A DNA stretch of 64,000 nucleotides from Gramella sp. MAR_2010_147 (lineage in GTDB: Bacteria > Bacteroidota > Bacteroidia > Flavobacteriales > Flavobacteriaceae), in the NCBI RefSeq assembly GCF_900105135.1, contig NZ_LT629741.1:620001-684000 (forward strand). The letters are read 5' to 3'. The first letter of the stretch is position 1, and every line of letters starts with the position of its first letter. A program made the position numbers and the translations under genes. Under the pieces are notes generated by a model, which made no database searches, was not told the origin of the DNA, and saw only the letters and a program-made list of their open reading frames with translations. Positions 53,314 to 62,185 of this stretch are shown piece by piece.

Positions 53314-54147
53314 TTACCACCAAACTATAAAAAATTTATAAAATGCTGATCTTGTTTTCATCCAAACAAGAGGAGCTTTATTTTTTTCAAGAAGAGATTG
53401 AATGTTTTTCAGAAAGTCTTTTTGATTCATCCAGTTTGTGTTATCCTCAGGATCACAACTCCAGTCTTTCTTCTTCGGACTATAAAATAAGTTCTCATCC
53501 CATTTCATTTTGATGAAATGATTTAAATGATACCAGTTTCCTGCGAGACAATCTGGATTTACCAGATTTTGTTTTTTCTGGAATACTGAACCTGAAGTAA
53601 ATAATTGGGCTTTGAAACATAATTGCTGTTCAATCTTATCAATTGAAATGTTCAATTTATCAAGGTAGTTTAATGTTTCAGGTTTATAAAGTAGTGGAAA
53701 TTGCCTTGATCTTAATTTACCCAGTTTTTCAAAGAAACTATCCCGCCTGTTTGGACCAATCCATCTTTGTATTTCCAGATCCACAGTTTCATCATAGATA
53801 TAAAGCTTATAAACCAGCTCCACATGCAACACTTTAGAAGCCTGTTTATCCAGGAGTAAAAAATCGAGTTCTCCCAGGGTTTGTTTGTTATGAATAATCT
53901 GGATATTGGAATCTAGAATTTGGTACTGAGAACTATGCTTTATGGCGATTTCAAAGAAACTTTCCATTCTTTTACCCAAAACCGAATTTCGTGGATGATC
54001 TAACTTCTCAAGATCGGCGATCAAGGCATCGGTGATAGGCACTTCTGGAAAATTAAAAATATTGAAGTCTGCCGGGTGGTCCTTTGGAAAAATATTGGGA
54101 GTTTTTAAAAAACCCTGGAACTGGTTTAAAATGCTGAGTTCTTTCAA
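53314..54147 (-). CDS. DUF1853 family protein
   Basis: A 277-residue cytoplasmic protein. Its signatures, RMESFFEIAIKHS, LGELDFLLLDKQASKVLHVELVYKLYI, and WIGPNRRDSFFEKLGKLRSRQFPLL, are those of DUF1853. The D-x(n)-ExxxK arrangement (GELDFLL then HVELVYK) resembles a PD-(D/E)XK nuclease fold, so nuclease-like activity is conceivable but unproven. It is in a run of four minus-strand genes with TauE/SafE and CDF downstream. Confidence 0.85.
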   Translation of the reverse strand: MKELSILNQFQGFLKTPNIFPKDHPADFNIFNFPEVPITDALIADLEKLDHPRNSVLGKRMESFFEIAIKHSSQYQILDSNIQIIHNKQTLGELDFLLLDKQASKVLHVELVYKLYIYDETVDLEIQRWIGPNRRDSFFEKLGKLRSRQFPLLYKPETLNYLDKLNISIDKIEQQLCFKAQLFTSGSVFQKKQNLVNPDCLAGNWYHLNHFIKMKWDENLFYSPKKKDWSCDPEDNTNWMNQKDFLKNIQSLLEKNKAPLVWMKTRSAFYKFFIVWW

Positions 54148-54199
54148 AAGTGTTTTCTTTCGGCAGTTAATTATTAAGAGTAGAATGCATTTTCAGAAG

Positions 54200-54691
54200 T
54201 TATTTAGGTCTTACAGGAATCCAGATGTCTTCCTCTGATTCAGGGTTTTCTGGACCTTTGTAAGCTTCTCCCAAAACTTCAAAGTGAGGACGATCTTCTA
54301 ATAAGTATTCTGAAGCAGGCAACCATTCATTAAAGATATAGTTAGAAGATTCAGCAAATTCCCGTGCAGTTCCTTTATGTGTAAAAACTGCATATTTTCC
54401 CGCCGGAATTTCTAATTTCTCCAATCCTTTTGGAATGTTTTCAAAATGTAAAACTTCTGATGCAGCCCATTTATTGAATTCAGATTGGGTATCAAACTCA
54501 CCTTTCATAAATTTTTCGCCATATTCCTGTACAGAATAAAGGTTTTCTCCTTTCTTACGTTCAATAGCGCCTTTTAATCTCATAAACCTGTTCCACAATA
54601 AACTGGTTTTATCATCTGCCAGGCTGGTGGTTATACAAATCCCTACCAGTTTCTTAGGTTTTATAATCTTTATCTCCGGTTTTGATATCAT
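54200..54691 (-). CDS. GyrI-like effector-binding domain protein
   Basis: A 163-residue stand-alone domain of the GyrI/AraC effector-binding fold. It has IKIIKPKKLVGICITTS at the start, IPAGKYAVFTHKGTAREFAESSNYIFNEWLPASE and a C-terminal EEDIWIPVRPK strand. Such proteins bind small molecules or drugs. No HTH is attached. A perfect 12-bp palindrome (GTTTAGCTAAAC, 54723-54734) lies 32 bp upstream and may be an operator. Confidence 0.85.
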   Translation of the reverse strand: MISKPEIKIIKPKKLVGICITTSLADDKTSLLWNRFMRLKGAIERKKGENLYSVQEYGEKFMKGEFDTQSEFNKWAASEVLHFENIPKGLEKLEIPAGKYAVFTHKGTAREFAESSNYIFNEWLPASEYLLEDRPHFEVLGEAYKGPENPESEEDIWIPVRPK

Positions 54692-54868
54692 TTAAAAATT
54701 GTATTTAAAATTCTTAATACCTGTTTAGCTAAACTAAGTAATTTAGGTTAATATAAAGGTATGACGCATTTTAAGAGAAAACTGAATCCTGGTGAAAAGT
54801 GATAGTTTTTCTATAGAATTGGATTTCTGCAATTGTATGTAAGCAAGGCATTCTGAAAGAATTTTAAA

Positions 54869-54876
54869 TACCTTTG
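54869..54876 (+). promoter_or_regulatory. -7 box of the TruA-like gene
   Basis: TACCTTTG, exact, 16 bp before the TTG start at 54893. No good TTTG at -33. Confidence 0.45.
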
Positions 54877-54892
54877 CTGAAAATCCCCAGAT

Positions 54893-55681
54893 TTGTTCAG
54901 AAAGCGATTCTACTATTTTATTAAAGTACAGTATTTAGGATACAGGTTACATGGCTGGCAGAAACAACCTGACGTGAAGACTGTGGAAGGTCTTATTACT
55001 AAAACATTGCGTTGGGTAATGCCCGAAGCTAAATATAAAATCCTGGGTACCAGCAGGACAGATGCCATGGTCTCTGCAGAAGAATCGGCATTTGAGTTAT
55101 TTATGGATCATGAACCGCTTGAAGAGCTGGAAGAATTTCTTGAATTGTTTAATAAGAACTTACCGCAGGATATAAGAGCAATAAGTATTGAGGAGGTTGA
55201 TGAAAAATTTAATATCATCCAGCATTCCAAGACAAAAGAATATGCATATCTCTTTAGTATAGGCGATAAGTTTCATCCTTTCTGTGCGCCGTTTATGGCC
55301 AATTTCCAGGAAAATCTGGATATTGAGAAAATGAAGCAAGCTGCGAAATTATATAAGGGGATTCATAATTTTAAAAATTACTGTGTTCGTGTTTCTGAAA
55401 AAAGCACATTTGAGCGTGAAATGCTAAAATCTGAAATAATTGAAAATACGGAATATATTGCTAATTTTTTTCCGGAAAGATCTTATATTTTTCATATTCA
55501 TGCTTCCGGATTTCTAAGACACCAGGTGAGACTAATGATGGGAAGTTTGGTTTTGGTTGGAAGGGGAGAGTTGAGTCTACAGGATATAAAGGATAGTTTA
55601 CAAAAGGATTCCCCGCAGCACCAAATGGATTATATAGCTCCAGCTTCCGGGTTGATCTTACGAAAGATAGAATTTGATTAA
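54893..55681 (+). CDS. TruA-like tRNA pseudouridine synthase
   Basis: A 262-residue protein of the TruA family, which converts U38-40 to pseudouridine in tRNA anticodon arms. The TTG at 54893 is chosen since the -7 box is just upstream and the protein begins FRKRFYYFIKVQYLGYRLHGWQ. The catalytic Asp57 is in GTSRTDAMVSA, where canonical TruA has GRTDAGVHA; the late motif FLRHQVRLMMGSLVLVGRG fits the family. The deviation suggests a paralogue with another RNA target. It runs convergent to recQ, the stops 5 bp apart. Confidence 0.82.
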   Translation: MFRKRFYYFIKVQYLGYRLHGWQKQPDVKTVEGLITKTLRWVMPEAKYKILGTSRTDAMVSAEESAFELFMDHEPLEELEEFLELFNKNLPQDIRAISIEEVDEKFNIIQHSKTKEYAYLFSIGDKFHPFCAPFMANFQENLDIEKMKQAAKLYKGIHNFKNYCVRVSEKSTFEREMLKSEIIENTEYIANFFPERSYIFHIHASGFLRHQVRLMMGSLVLVGRGELSLQDIKDSLQKDSPQHQMDYIAPASGLILRKIEFD

Positions 55682-55686
55682 TAAGC

Positions 55687-57795
55687 TTAATTCTCCTTAT
55701 CGTCCAGTATCTTAAGCGATATTTTAATAGTTTCATAGGGAATCGCTTCTTCAAAATGCTCGAAATAGGTTTTAAGGGAATTGGGACTTTCCAGCTCTTT
55801 TTTTGCCTGCTCTATAGATTTTAGATCTGAGATTGGAATAAACTGATGAAGGTTGATTTCTTCGCCCTCATCATAAAGTTTTATAAGATGAGTGAAAATG
55901 GTATTTTTCGCCATACCTCTTTTTATCGCGATTTCTTCAGCATTTAAACCATCATTGTACAGTGATAATGTTTCCTGAAGCGTATTTCCCTTTTTTGCTT
56001 TTTTCTTCGGTTTCTTTTCTCTTTTCTCCTTATTGAAAGCGATGATCTCTTTTATAAAACGATAACCATAATCTTCCATCTTTTTTCTTCCCACACCATC
56101 TATAAGTAGAAATTCAGAATCAGACATTGGCCGCTGTTTCTCCATATCCTTAAGAGCAGCGTCATTAAAAATCAAATAAGCAGGAATATCTTCTTCTTTT
56201 GCGATTTTTAAACGTAGCTGTCTTAACTTTTCAAACAATGAATTGTTTATAGTCACAGTTTTTTCAGCAGTTGTCTGTAATTTTTCGTCTTTAACATCTG
56301 CGAGATAGACTTTTTCACCTTCAAAAAGAATACGTTTGGCCTGTTTGGTAAGGCGTAAGTGGTTATTCCTGTCAAAAGCAATTTCTATATATCCAAGATT
56401 TATAAGCTGAATAAGGTACTGCTGCCAGTGCCTCCAGGAAATATCTTTTCCTATACCGTAAGTAGAAAGCTGTTCATAATGATTACTTCTAATAGTTTCA
56501 TTCTGGGAACCTCGAAGTACATCGATAACTGCTGAAATAGGCTCTCCTCCTTTTAATCTAAAGATACAGGACAATGCTTTCTGGGCGATGATAGTCCCTT
56601 CAAAAAACTCTGGCGGATTTCTACAAATATCACAGTTGCCACAATCTTTCTCAAGATATTCTCCAAAGTAACTAAGCAATATCTTTCGTCTACAACTTAG
56701 CGCTTCAGAATACTGTTTCATTCTATCGAGTTTTGCCAGTTGTACATCTTCATTTTTTGCATTTGAAGCAAATTTCTGAAGTTGTATCACATCGGCATAA
56801 CTATGAAAAAGAAGGGTGTCTGATGGTAGCCCGTCACGTCCCGCTCGGCCAATTTCCTGATAATAACCCTCCAGGTTCTTAGGCATGTTATAATGGATCA
56901 CCCACCTAATGTTAGATTTATCTATACCCATTCCAAAAGCAATGGTAGCACATATTATGTGCTTTTCATCATTAATAAACTCATCCTGAATACTGGAGCG
57001 ATTCAGGTGATCTATTCCAGCATGATAGGCTTCAGCTTTAAAACCTTTAGTCTTCAATTTAGAGGCAAGTTCTTCGGTTGTTTTTCTACTTAAACAGTAA
57101 ATGATCCCACTTTCGCTTTTCCGGTTTTTAAGAAACTGGGTAATTTGCTCAAATCTTTTAATACCTGGTTTAACTTCAAGACTCAGGTTTTTTCGATCAA
57201 AAGAGGCGATATGTTTTTCAGCTTTGGGAATATTTAGCTGCCTGCAAATATCATTTCGGGTAGCCTTATCTGCCGTAGCGGTTAATGCTAGAATGGGAGT
57301 GGAGGGGAAGCGATTTTTTAAATAGCCCAGCTGGGTATATGCAGGCCTGAAATCATGGCCCCAGCTGGAAATACAATGAGCTTCATCAATAGCGATAAGA
57401 CTCACCTTACCATCGGTTAAAATGCGGTCTACAAACTGAAGACTTTCTGGAGCTACATATAGTAATTTGATCTTCCTGTTATCAATTCTCTGAAAAATAG
57501 CCTGCTTATCAGCCTCTTCCTGACTGCTGTTTAGGTAAGCTGCAGGCACACCGTTCGCATTCAGCCCATCTACCTGGTCTTTCATTAAAGCGATCAAAGG
57601 AGAGATTACCAGTGTTATTTCTGGAAGCAGGATTGCCGGGAGCTGGTAACAAATAGATTTACCGCCGCCCGTAGGCATGATCACGAGATTGTCCTGGCCA
57701 TCAAAAACCGATTTAATGATCTTTTCCTGAAGAGGTCTAAATTTCTCATAACCAAAATACTCCTTAAGAGTATCCAACAACACAGCTTCTTTCAT
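55687..57795 (-). CDS. recQ: ATP-dependent DNA helicase RecQ
   Basis: A 702-residue superfamily 2 helicase. Core motifs: Walker A MPTGGGKSICYQLP, LLYVAPESL, DEAHCISSWGHDFRPAY, ALTATAD and EIGRAGRDGLPS. The zinc-binding RQC region has CRRKILLSYFGEYLEKDCGNCDIC. An HRDC domain follows (about 520-600) and a C-terminal HTH-like segment (NDGLNAEEIAIKRGMAKNTIFTHL). It repairs and restarts replication forks. Full domain set, typical length for Bacteroidota. Confidence 0.97.
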   Translation of the reverse strand: MKEAVLLDTLKEYFGYEKFRPLQEKIIKSVFDGQDNLVIMPTGGGKSICYQLPAILLPEITLVISPLIALMKDQVDGLNANGVPAAYLNSSQEEADKQAIFQRIDNRKIKLLYVAPESLQFVDRILTDGKVSLIAIDEAHCISSWGHDFRPAYTQLGYLKNRFPSTPILALTATADKATRNDICRQLNIPKAEKHIASFDRKNLSLEVKPGIKRFEQITQFLKNRKSESGIIYCLSRKTTEELASKLKTKGFKAEAYHAGIDHLNRSSIQDEFINDEKHIICATIAFGMGIDKSNIRWVIHYNMPKNLEGYYQEIGRAGRDGLPSDTLLFHSYADVIQLQKFASNAKNEDVQLAKLDRMKQYSEALSCRRKILLSYFGEYLEKDCGNCDICRNPPEFFEGTIIAQKALSCIFRLKGGEPISAVIDVLRGSQNETIRSNHYEQLSTYGIGKDISWRHWQQYLIQLINLGYIEIAFDRNNHLRLTKQAKRILFEGEKVYLADVKDEKLQTTAEKTVTINNSLFEKLRQLRLKIAKEEDIPAYLIFNDAALKDMEKQRPMSDSEFLLIDGVGRKKMEDYGYRFIKEIIAFNKEKREKKPKKKAKKGNTLQETLSLYNDGLNAEEIAIKRGMAKNTIFTHLIKLYDEGEEINLHQFIPISDLKSIEQAKKELESPNSLKTYFEHFEEAIPYETIKISLKILDDKEN

Positions 57796-57800
57796 ATTTG

Positions 57801-57833
57801 CAAAGGTAAAATTAAGAGTATATTTCTGGCAAT
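57801..57833 (-). promoter_or_regulatory. Promoter of recQ
   Basis: On the minus strand, ATTG (57830-57833, one mismatch), 21-bp spacer, TACCTTTG (57801-57808). The ATG at 57795 is only 5 bp later, so the mRNA may be leaderless. Confidence 0.6.
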
Positions 57834-57938
57834 TCTAAGTGTTGATTTACGTATAAATGTTTCGCATTGTTTCAGAAGAAATATTTGAAATTGCCGTTAG
57901 GAGATAATTAGTATTTTTATTGAAAATTAATTCTACTT

Positions 57939-59018
57939 ATGGCTAAAAGGAGAAAACTGATGCTTAAGCGCCCTAAAACGATCAAATCAGCAAATCAGAT
58001 TCCGGGAACCATGACTTATGTAGGTCATAAAGAAGCTTCGGAAACAAAGCTGGATGTTATTGATTATAATAGTGAACGCTATGAGCGATTTAGTTCTACA
58101 ACTACTGAAGATGCATTTCAATTTGTAGATGAAGACAGCATCACCTGGTTTAATATAGATGGTTTAAGTAATGTAGAGGAGATCGAGAAGCTTGGAGATT
58201 ATTATGAACTCCATCCATTGGTCATGGAAGATATCGTTAACACCGGTCAACGTCCTAAAATCGAAGAGTACCAGGATTACCTTTTTATCGTTGCAAAAAT
58301 GCTCTATTATAAGGATGGAGAGATCGAGAACGAACATATTAGCATGATCGTAGGTAGAAATTATGTGCTTACTTTTCAGGAGTCTGATGGAGATGTTTTT
58401 GATCCGATAAGGGAGCGTATAGAAACCGCCAAAGGAAGAATTAGAACGCGTGGTGCAGATTATCTAATGTTTGCTCTGCTGGATTCTATTATTGATAACT
58501 ATTTTCTGGTAATAGACGATATGAGCGATAGAATTGAAAGTCTCGAAGAAAGTCTTTTTACTTCCCGCCCCAGTGATGATATTACTTTTGAAATACAGGA
58601 TCTCAAAAAGAATATTCTTAGAATTAGAAGGGCAGTCTTCCCACTTCGTGAAGTTATTAGCCGAATGGAAAAAATGGATAGCGATCTAATAGATTCACAT
58701 ACCGGTAATTTTATCAGGGATTTATATGATCATATTATTCAAATTTCAGAAAATATAGACATATACCGTGAAATGATCTGGGGTCTTATGGATATGTACA
58801 TGACAACGATTAGTAATAAGATGAACGAAGTGATGAAGGTCTTGACTATTATGGCCAGTATTTTTATTCCGCTAACATTTATCGCAGGAATTTACGGGAT
58901 GAACTTCGAATATATCCCGGAATTGCAATGGAAATACAGTTATTTCGTACTTTGGGGAGTAATGATCATCGTTTTCTTATTGATGCTTTATTATTTCAAA
59001 AGGAAAAAATGGTTGTAG
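57939..59018 (+). CDS. corA: CorA-type magnesium/cobalt transporter
   Basis: A 359-residue CorA/Mrs2-type channel. The cytoplasmic part is long and ends with two membrane helices (about 299-319 and 334-352). The signature YGMN occurs at the end of the first helix (IAGIYGMNFEYIPELQW), fulfilling the GMN motif that selects hydrated Mg. No regulator (such as an M-box riboswitch) is seen in the 140 bp upstream. Confidence 0.95.
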   Translation: MAKRRKLMLKRPKTIKSANQIPGTMTYVGHKEASETKLDVIDYNSERYERFSSTTTEDAFQFVDEDSITWFNIDGLSNVEEIEKLGDYYELHPLVMEDIVNTGQRPKIEEYQDYLFIVAKMLYYKDGEIENEHISMIVGRNYVLTFQESDGDVFDPIRERIETAKGRIRTRGADYLMFALLDSIIDNYFLVIDDMSDRIESLEESLFTSRPSDDITFEIQDLKKNILRIRRAVFPLREVISRMEKMDSDLIDSHTGNFIRDLYDHIIQISENIDIYREMIWGLMDMYMTTISNKMNEVMKVLTIMASIFIPLTFIAGIYGMNFEYIPELQWKYSYFVLWGVMIIVFLLMLYYFKRKKWL

Positions 59019-59035
59019 CGTCTAAAATTTGAGGT

Positions 59036-60169
59036 ATGAGAACATCTATAATATTATGTTTGCTTTTAATGATGATAGTCGATACGTCTATTGCCCAGGA
59101 AGAAAGCGGTAAAATAAACGACTCTATTAATAAGATATATGTTGGGACCTATACCAAAAAAGAAGGACATGTAGATGGAAAAGCTAAAGGTATCTATCTG
59201 GTTAATCAAAATTCTGATACCGGCGCACTTGAGTTTAAAGGAACTGTTGCTGAAGTTGTAAATCCTTCCTTTGTAAAAGTGGGCAGGATGGGGAAATATC
59301 TTTTTGCAGTAAGTGAACTAGGTGCGAACGATGGAGCAAATGGATTTATTTATTCTTATGAAATTTTAAAAGATGGAATGCTTAAGCAGATCAGTAAAAA
59401 TTCATCAGGTAGTTATGCTCCCTGCCATATAGCCTTAGACAGATCTGGTAAATATGTTTTTGTAAGTAATTATGTGGGTGGAGTTGTGATGTCCTATAAA
59501 ATAAATGAAGACGGAAGCCTTGCTCCTAATCAGAAAATCAATTTAAAGAATCCAGATAAATCTCATGCTCACTCTGTAAAAATTAGCGGTGATAACCGTT
59601 ATGCGTACATTGCTGATCTTGGTAATGATAAAATATGGATCTTTGAATTTAGAGAGGGGAGCTTAACGCCACATGAACAGCAATTTGTTGACCTTGAAAA
59701 AGGTGCCGGCCCAAGGCACATGAGCTTTGCTAAAAATGGGAGTTTCGCATATTCTATCAATGAGTTGAATAGCAGCATTAGTGTTTTTGAGGTTTTAAAG
59801 AATGGAGGACTTCGTTTGATCCAAAATATTTCGTCTTTGCCGGCGTCCTTCAAACAACGTAATTCTGCTGCTGATATTCGTATGCATCCATCCGGAAAAT
59901 TTATTTACGCTTCTAATAGAGGTCATGATAGTATAGCCATTTTTAAAATTGAAGACTCAGGAAAACTTACCAATATTGATTTTGTTCCGGTTGCGGGTAA
60001 AACACCCCGAAATTTTACACTTTCGCCATACGGCAAATATCTATATGCAGCGAGTCAGGATACCGGTAATGTTACCATCTATAAGATCAATCCAGATAAT
60101 GGAAAGCTAAAGCCTCAGGAACCTGTTTTTGAAATTAAAACACCGGTTTGCCTGGAGTTTGTGAAATAA
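59036..60169 (+). CDS. Exported lactonase family (6-phosphogluconolactonase-like) beta-propeller
   Basis: A 377-residue protein with a signal peptide (RTSIILCLLLMMIVDTSIAQ). It is a seven-bladed propeller of the Pgl/YbhE lactonase family: repeated blocks such as YAPCHIALDRSGKYVFVSNYVGG, HAHSVKISGDNRYAYIADLGND, GPRHMSFAKNG and PSGKFIYASNRGHDSIAIF. Cytoplasmic YbhE hydrolyses 6-phosphogluconolactone; the signal peptide here suggests a periplasmic substrate. It starts 17 bp after corA. Confidence 0.88.
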   Translation: MRTSIILCLLLMMIVDTSIAQEESGKINDSINKIYVGTYTKKEGHVDGKAKGIYLVNQNSDTGALEFKGTVAEVVNPSFVKVGRMGKYLFAVSELGANDGANGFIYSYEILKDGMLKQISKNSSGSYAPCHIALDRSGKYVFVSNYVGGVVMSYKINEDGSLAPNQKINLKNPDKSHAHSVKISGDNRYAYIADLGNDKIWIFEFREGSLTPHEQQFVDLEKGAGPRHMSFAKNGSFAYSINELNSSISVFEVLKNGGLRLIQNISSLPASFKQRNSAADIRMHPSGKFIYASNRGHDSIAIFKIEDSGKLTNIDFVPVAGKTPRNFTLSPYGKYLYAASQDTGNVTIYKINPDNGKLKPQEPVFEIKTPVCLEFVK

Positions 60170-60199
60170 AAAAGGCAGCAAATTAGCCACCTTTTTTTT
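60168..60199. terminator. Terminator between lactonase and AstE-like gene
   Basis: AAAAAAGG (60168-60175) pairs with CCTTTTTT (60190-60197), followed by more T. The arms enclose GGC/GCC sequences, making a longer partial stem. Useful in both directions. Confidence 0.7.
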
Positions 60200-60214
60200 A
60201 TTTCCAGGATTAAA

Positions 60215-61126
60215 TTATACTTCTTTTACCACAAAAAAACCGTCATTTCCCTGGGCCTGATATAAAGGCATAAAAACATAAGCATCCCATTCGCTTTTTA
60301 CTTCATTGCCATTTTGTTTTGCTAACAGTTCTCCTTTTTTAATCTTTTGAAAATTTTCATAACCAGGCTCCATTTTAAATTCGTCTGAATCTTCCAGGCC
60401 ATGTCTGTAAATAATTTCAAAGGTCTTTTGTGGAGGCGCATTCTTTTTTACAAACCTGTCCACACATTCCGGATAAGTGGAAATTTTACTGAGGTCAAGA
60501 TCGCAGGCTTCCTTTAGTGCAAGCCAAATCACTCCTTCATGGTTTTCTTCTGAAGTTTTATCGGTATGCTGTCCAGCTTCGAAAACAAACCCGGTCATGC
60601 CAATTCTACTTAGATAATGATCAATATCCCCGGTAATGATATCACTGAAACCACGAATAATATAGGTGGGGAATTTGTGTGCCCATGCATCATTATCATT
60701 CACCTCCTGAACTGATACATACGGGAGGCTGGCAGAGGAGGTGGTATGGCAATCTAAAAAATATCTTTTTGTAAAATCTCCTTTAGATTGTTCTTTTAAA
60801 ACCTCAATGATCTCAAACATTTCTCGTTCTTCATGAGTATCTGGCTGGTTTTTTTCTACATTTTCTTCAGTCCAGGTCCTGTTGAGATCTTCATCTATAT
60901 ATCGCTTATTTTTATTTAAAGCTTTTTTGTTTCCCGCAATACCTACAATTGTTCCTTTAATTTCGGGTTTCGTCTTTTCAAGTTCTTTAAAAACTGTGAT
61001 CAACGCTTTTACACCACTGGGTTCATTTCCATGAATCCCTCCGGTAACAAAGAGTAAAGGCCCTTTATTGCCAGAACTGTACTTACCAATGATTCTTGGA
61101 ATTTCCTTTTCAAATGTATTTTCCAT
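60215..61126 (-). CDS. Succinylglutamate desuccinylase/aspartoacylase-like zinc hydrolase
   Basis: A 303-residue M14-type (AstE/ASPA) enzyme. Zinc ligands: VTGGIHGNEPSG (His and Glu) and YFLDCHTTSSASLP (His); DLNRTW supplies the substrate Arg, and FEAGQHTDKTSEENHEG holds the catalytic Glu. AstE and aspartoacylase hydrolyse N-acyl amino acids. The start of this gene is 9 bp after the GshB-like gene's stop, so it is the third gene of the cassette. Substrate likely a peptide or acyl-amino-acid product of the ATP-grasp next door; unproven. Confidence 0.88.
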   Translation of the reverse strand: MENTFEKEIPRIIGKYSSGNKGPLLFVTGGIHGNEPSGVKALITVFKELEKTKPEIKGTIVGIAGNKKALNKNKRYIDEDLNRTWTEENVEKNQPDTHEEREMFEIIEVLKEQSKGDFTKRYFLDCHTTSSASLPYVSVQEVNDNDAWAHKFPTYIIRGFSDIITGDIDHYLSRIGMTGFVFEAGQHTDKTSEENHEGVIWLALKEACDLDLSKISTYPECVDRFVKKNAPPQKTFEIIYRHGLEDSDEFKMEPGYENFQKIKKGELLAKQNGNEVKSEWDAYVFMPLYQAQGNDGFFVVKEV

Positions 61127-61135
61127 AATACTGTT

Positions 61136-62185
61136 TTAGTCCATCGTAGCTAAAGTTCTATTGCTTAACTGGTTTTTGTAAATTTCTTTAAACTCTACCT
61201 TCCTTTCAATAGCTTTGATAATATAATCTGTAAATCCAGGAAGACCAATATCTTTAAATCGTTCCATTCCTCCCGGGCTTAATACATTAATTTCAATTAA
61301 TTTATCATCAACCACATCAAGGCCAACAAAAAATAATCCGTCCCTAATTAATTTGGGAGCAGTAAGATCTATGATGCGTTGCATTGCGGGAGTTAGATCG
61401 CTACTATCTGCGGTAGCTCCTACAGCAAAGTTGCTTCTAAATTCTCCTTCGCCACTAACTCTTCTAATAATAGCTTTTTTACCATCTTTCTCCATCACCT
61501 TACCATTCACCAGTAAAATACGAACATCTCCATCTTTTCCCGCAGGAAGATATTCCTGGGCGATCACGTAACCCTGAGAGCTTAAATGTGTGATAATTTG
61601 ATTTACATTCTTTTCATGCTCGTCTATTAGGTAAACATCTTTTCCTCCTGAACCTTCCAGCGGTTTGAGAACCATTTTCTTATTTTTCTGGTTTTCCCAG
61701 AACTCCAGAATCTGATCTTTATCTCTGGTGATAATCGAAGCCGGTTTAATTTCCTGCGGAAGCTCTTCAAAATATAATTTATCTATAAACGCGTGGGATA
61801 GGGCATAGGCGTCATTTAACACTAAAACTTCTTCTTGCTGAACCATTCTTCCAAAAGCAACCCCGGCTTGCTCGGCCCATTGGCGATCTGCTTCTTCAGT
61901 TGGATTGTTTCTAATGAATAGTACATCCAGTTTAGAAGAGTTTATTTTCTTCGATTTATTTTTCTTATCCTGAAGTGCCTCCAGAAATTTTTGAGGAGAC
62001 TTGCTTTTAAAGCTTTTGGATACCGAAACCGCATTAATACTAATGGGTTCATCATGATGGAATGTAAAATCTCCAACTCCCATAGCATAGACTTCATGAC
62101 CTCGTTGGTGTGCCATAGTCATAAGCGCCGTAGAAGTACCATTTTTTTCCGTTGCAACATCATTTAATACAAAACATATTTTCAT
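61136..62185 (-). CDS. Glutathione synthetase-like ATP-grasp ligase
   Basis: A 349-residue ATP-grasp protein of the GshB type. N-terminal Rossmann part: MKICFVLNDVATEKNGTSTALMTMAHQRGHEVYAM. ATP-grasp part: MVLKPLEGSGGKDVYLI, AQEYLPAGKDGDVRILLVNGKVM, GVGATADSSDL-like region, and DVVDDKLIEINVLSPGGMER with metal ligands. GshB joins glycine to gamma-Glu-Cys; no gshA is here. It overlaps the DUF1704 gene by 4 bp (ATGA). Its substrates are unknown: glutathione or another small peptide. Confidence 0.87.
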   Translation of the reverse strand: MKICFVLNDVATEKNGTSTALMTMAHQRGHEVYAMGVGDFTFHHDEPISINAVSVSKSFKSKSPQKFLEALQDKKNKSKKINSSKLDVLFIRNNPTEEADRQWAEQAGVAFGRMVQQEEVLVLNDAYALSHAFIDKLYFEELPQEIKPASIITRDKDQILEFWENQKNKKMVLKPLEGSGGKDVYLIDEHEKNVNQIITHLSSQGYVIAQEYLPAGKDGDVRILLVNGKVMEKDGKKAIIRRVSGEGEFRSNFAVGATADSSDLTPAMQRIIDLTAPKLIRDGLFFVGLDVVDDKLIEINVLSPGGMERFKDIGLPGFTDYIIKAIERKVEFKEIYKNQLSNRTLATMD

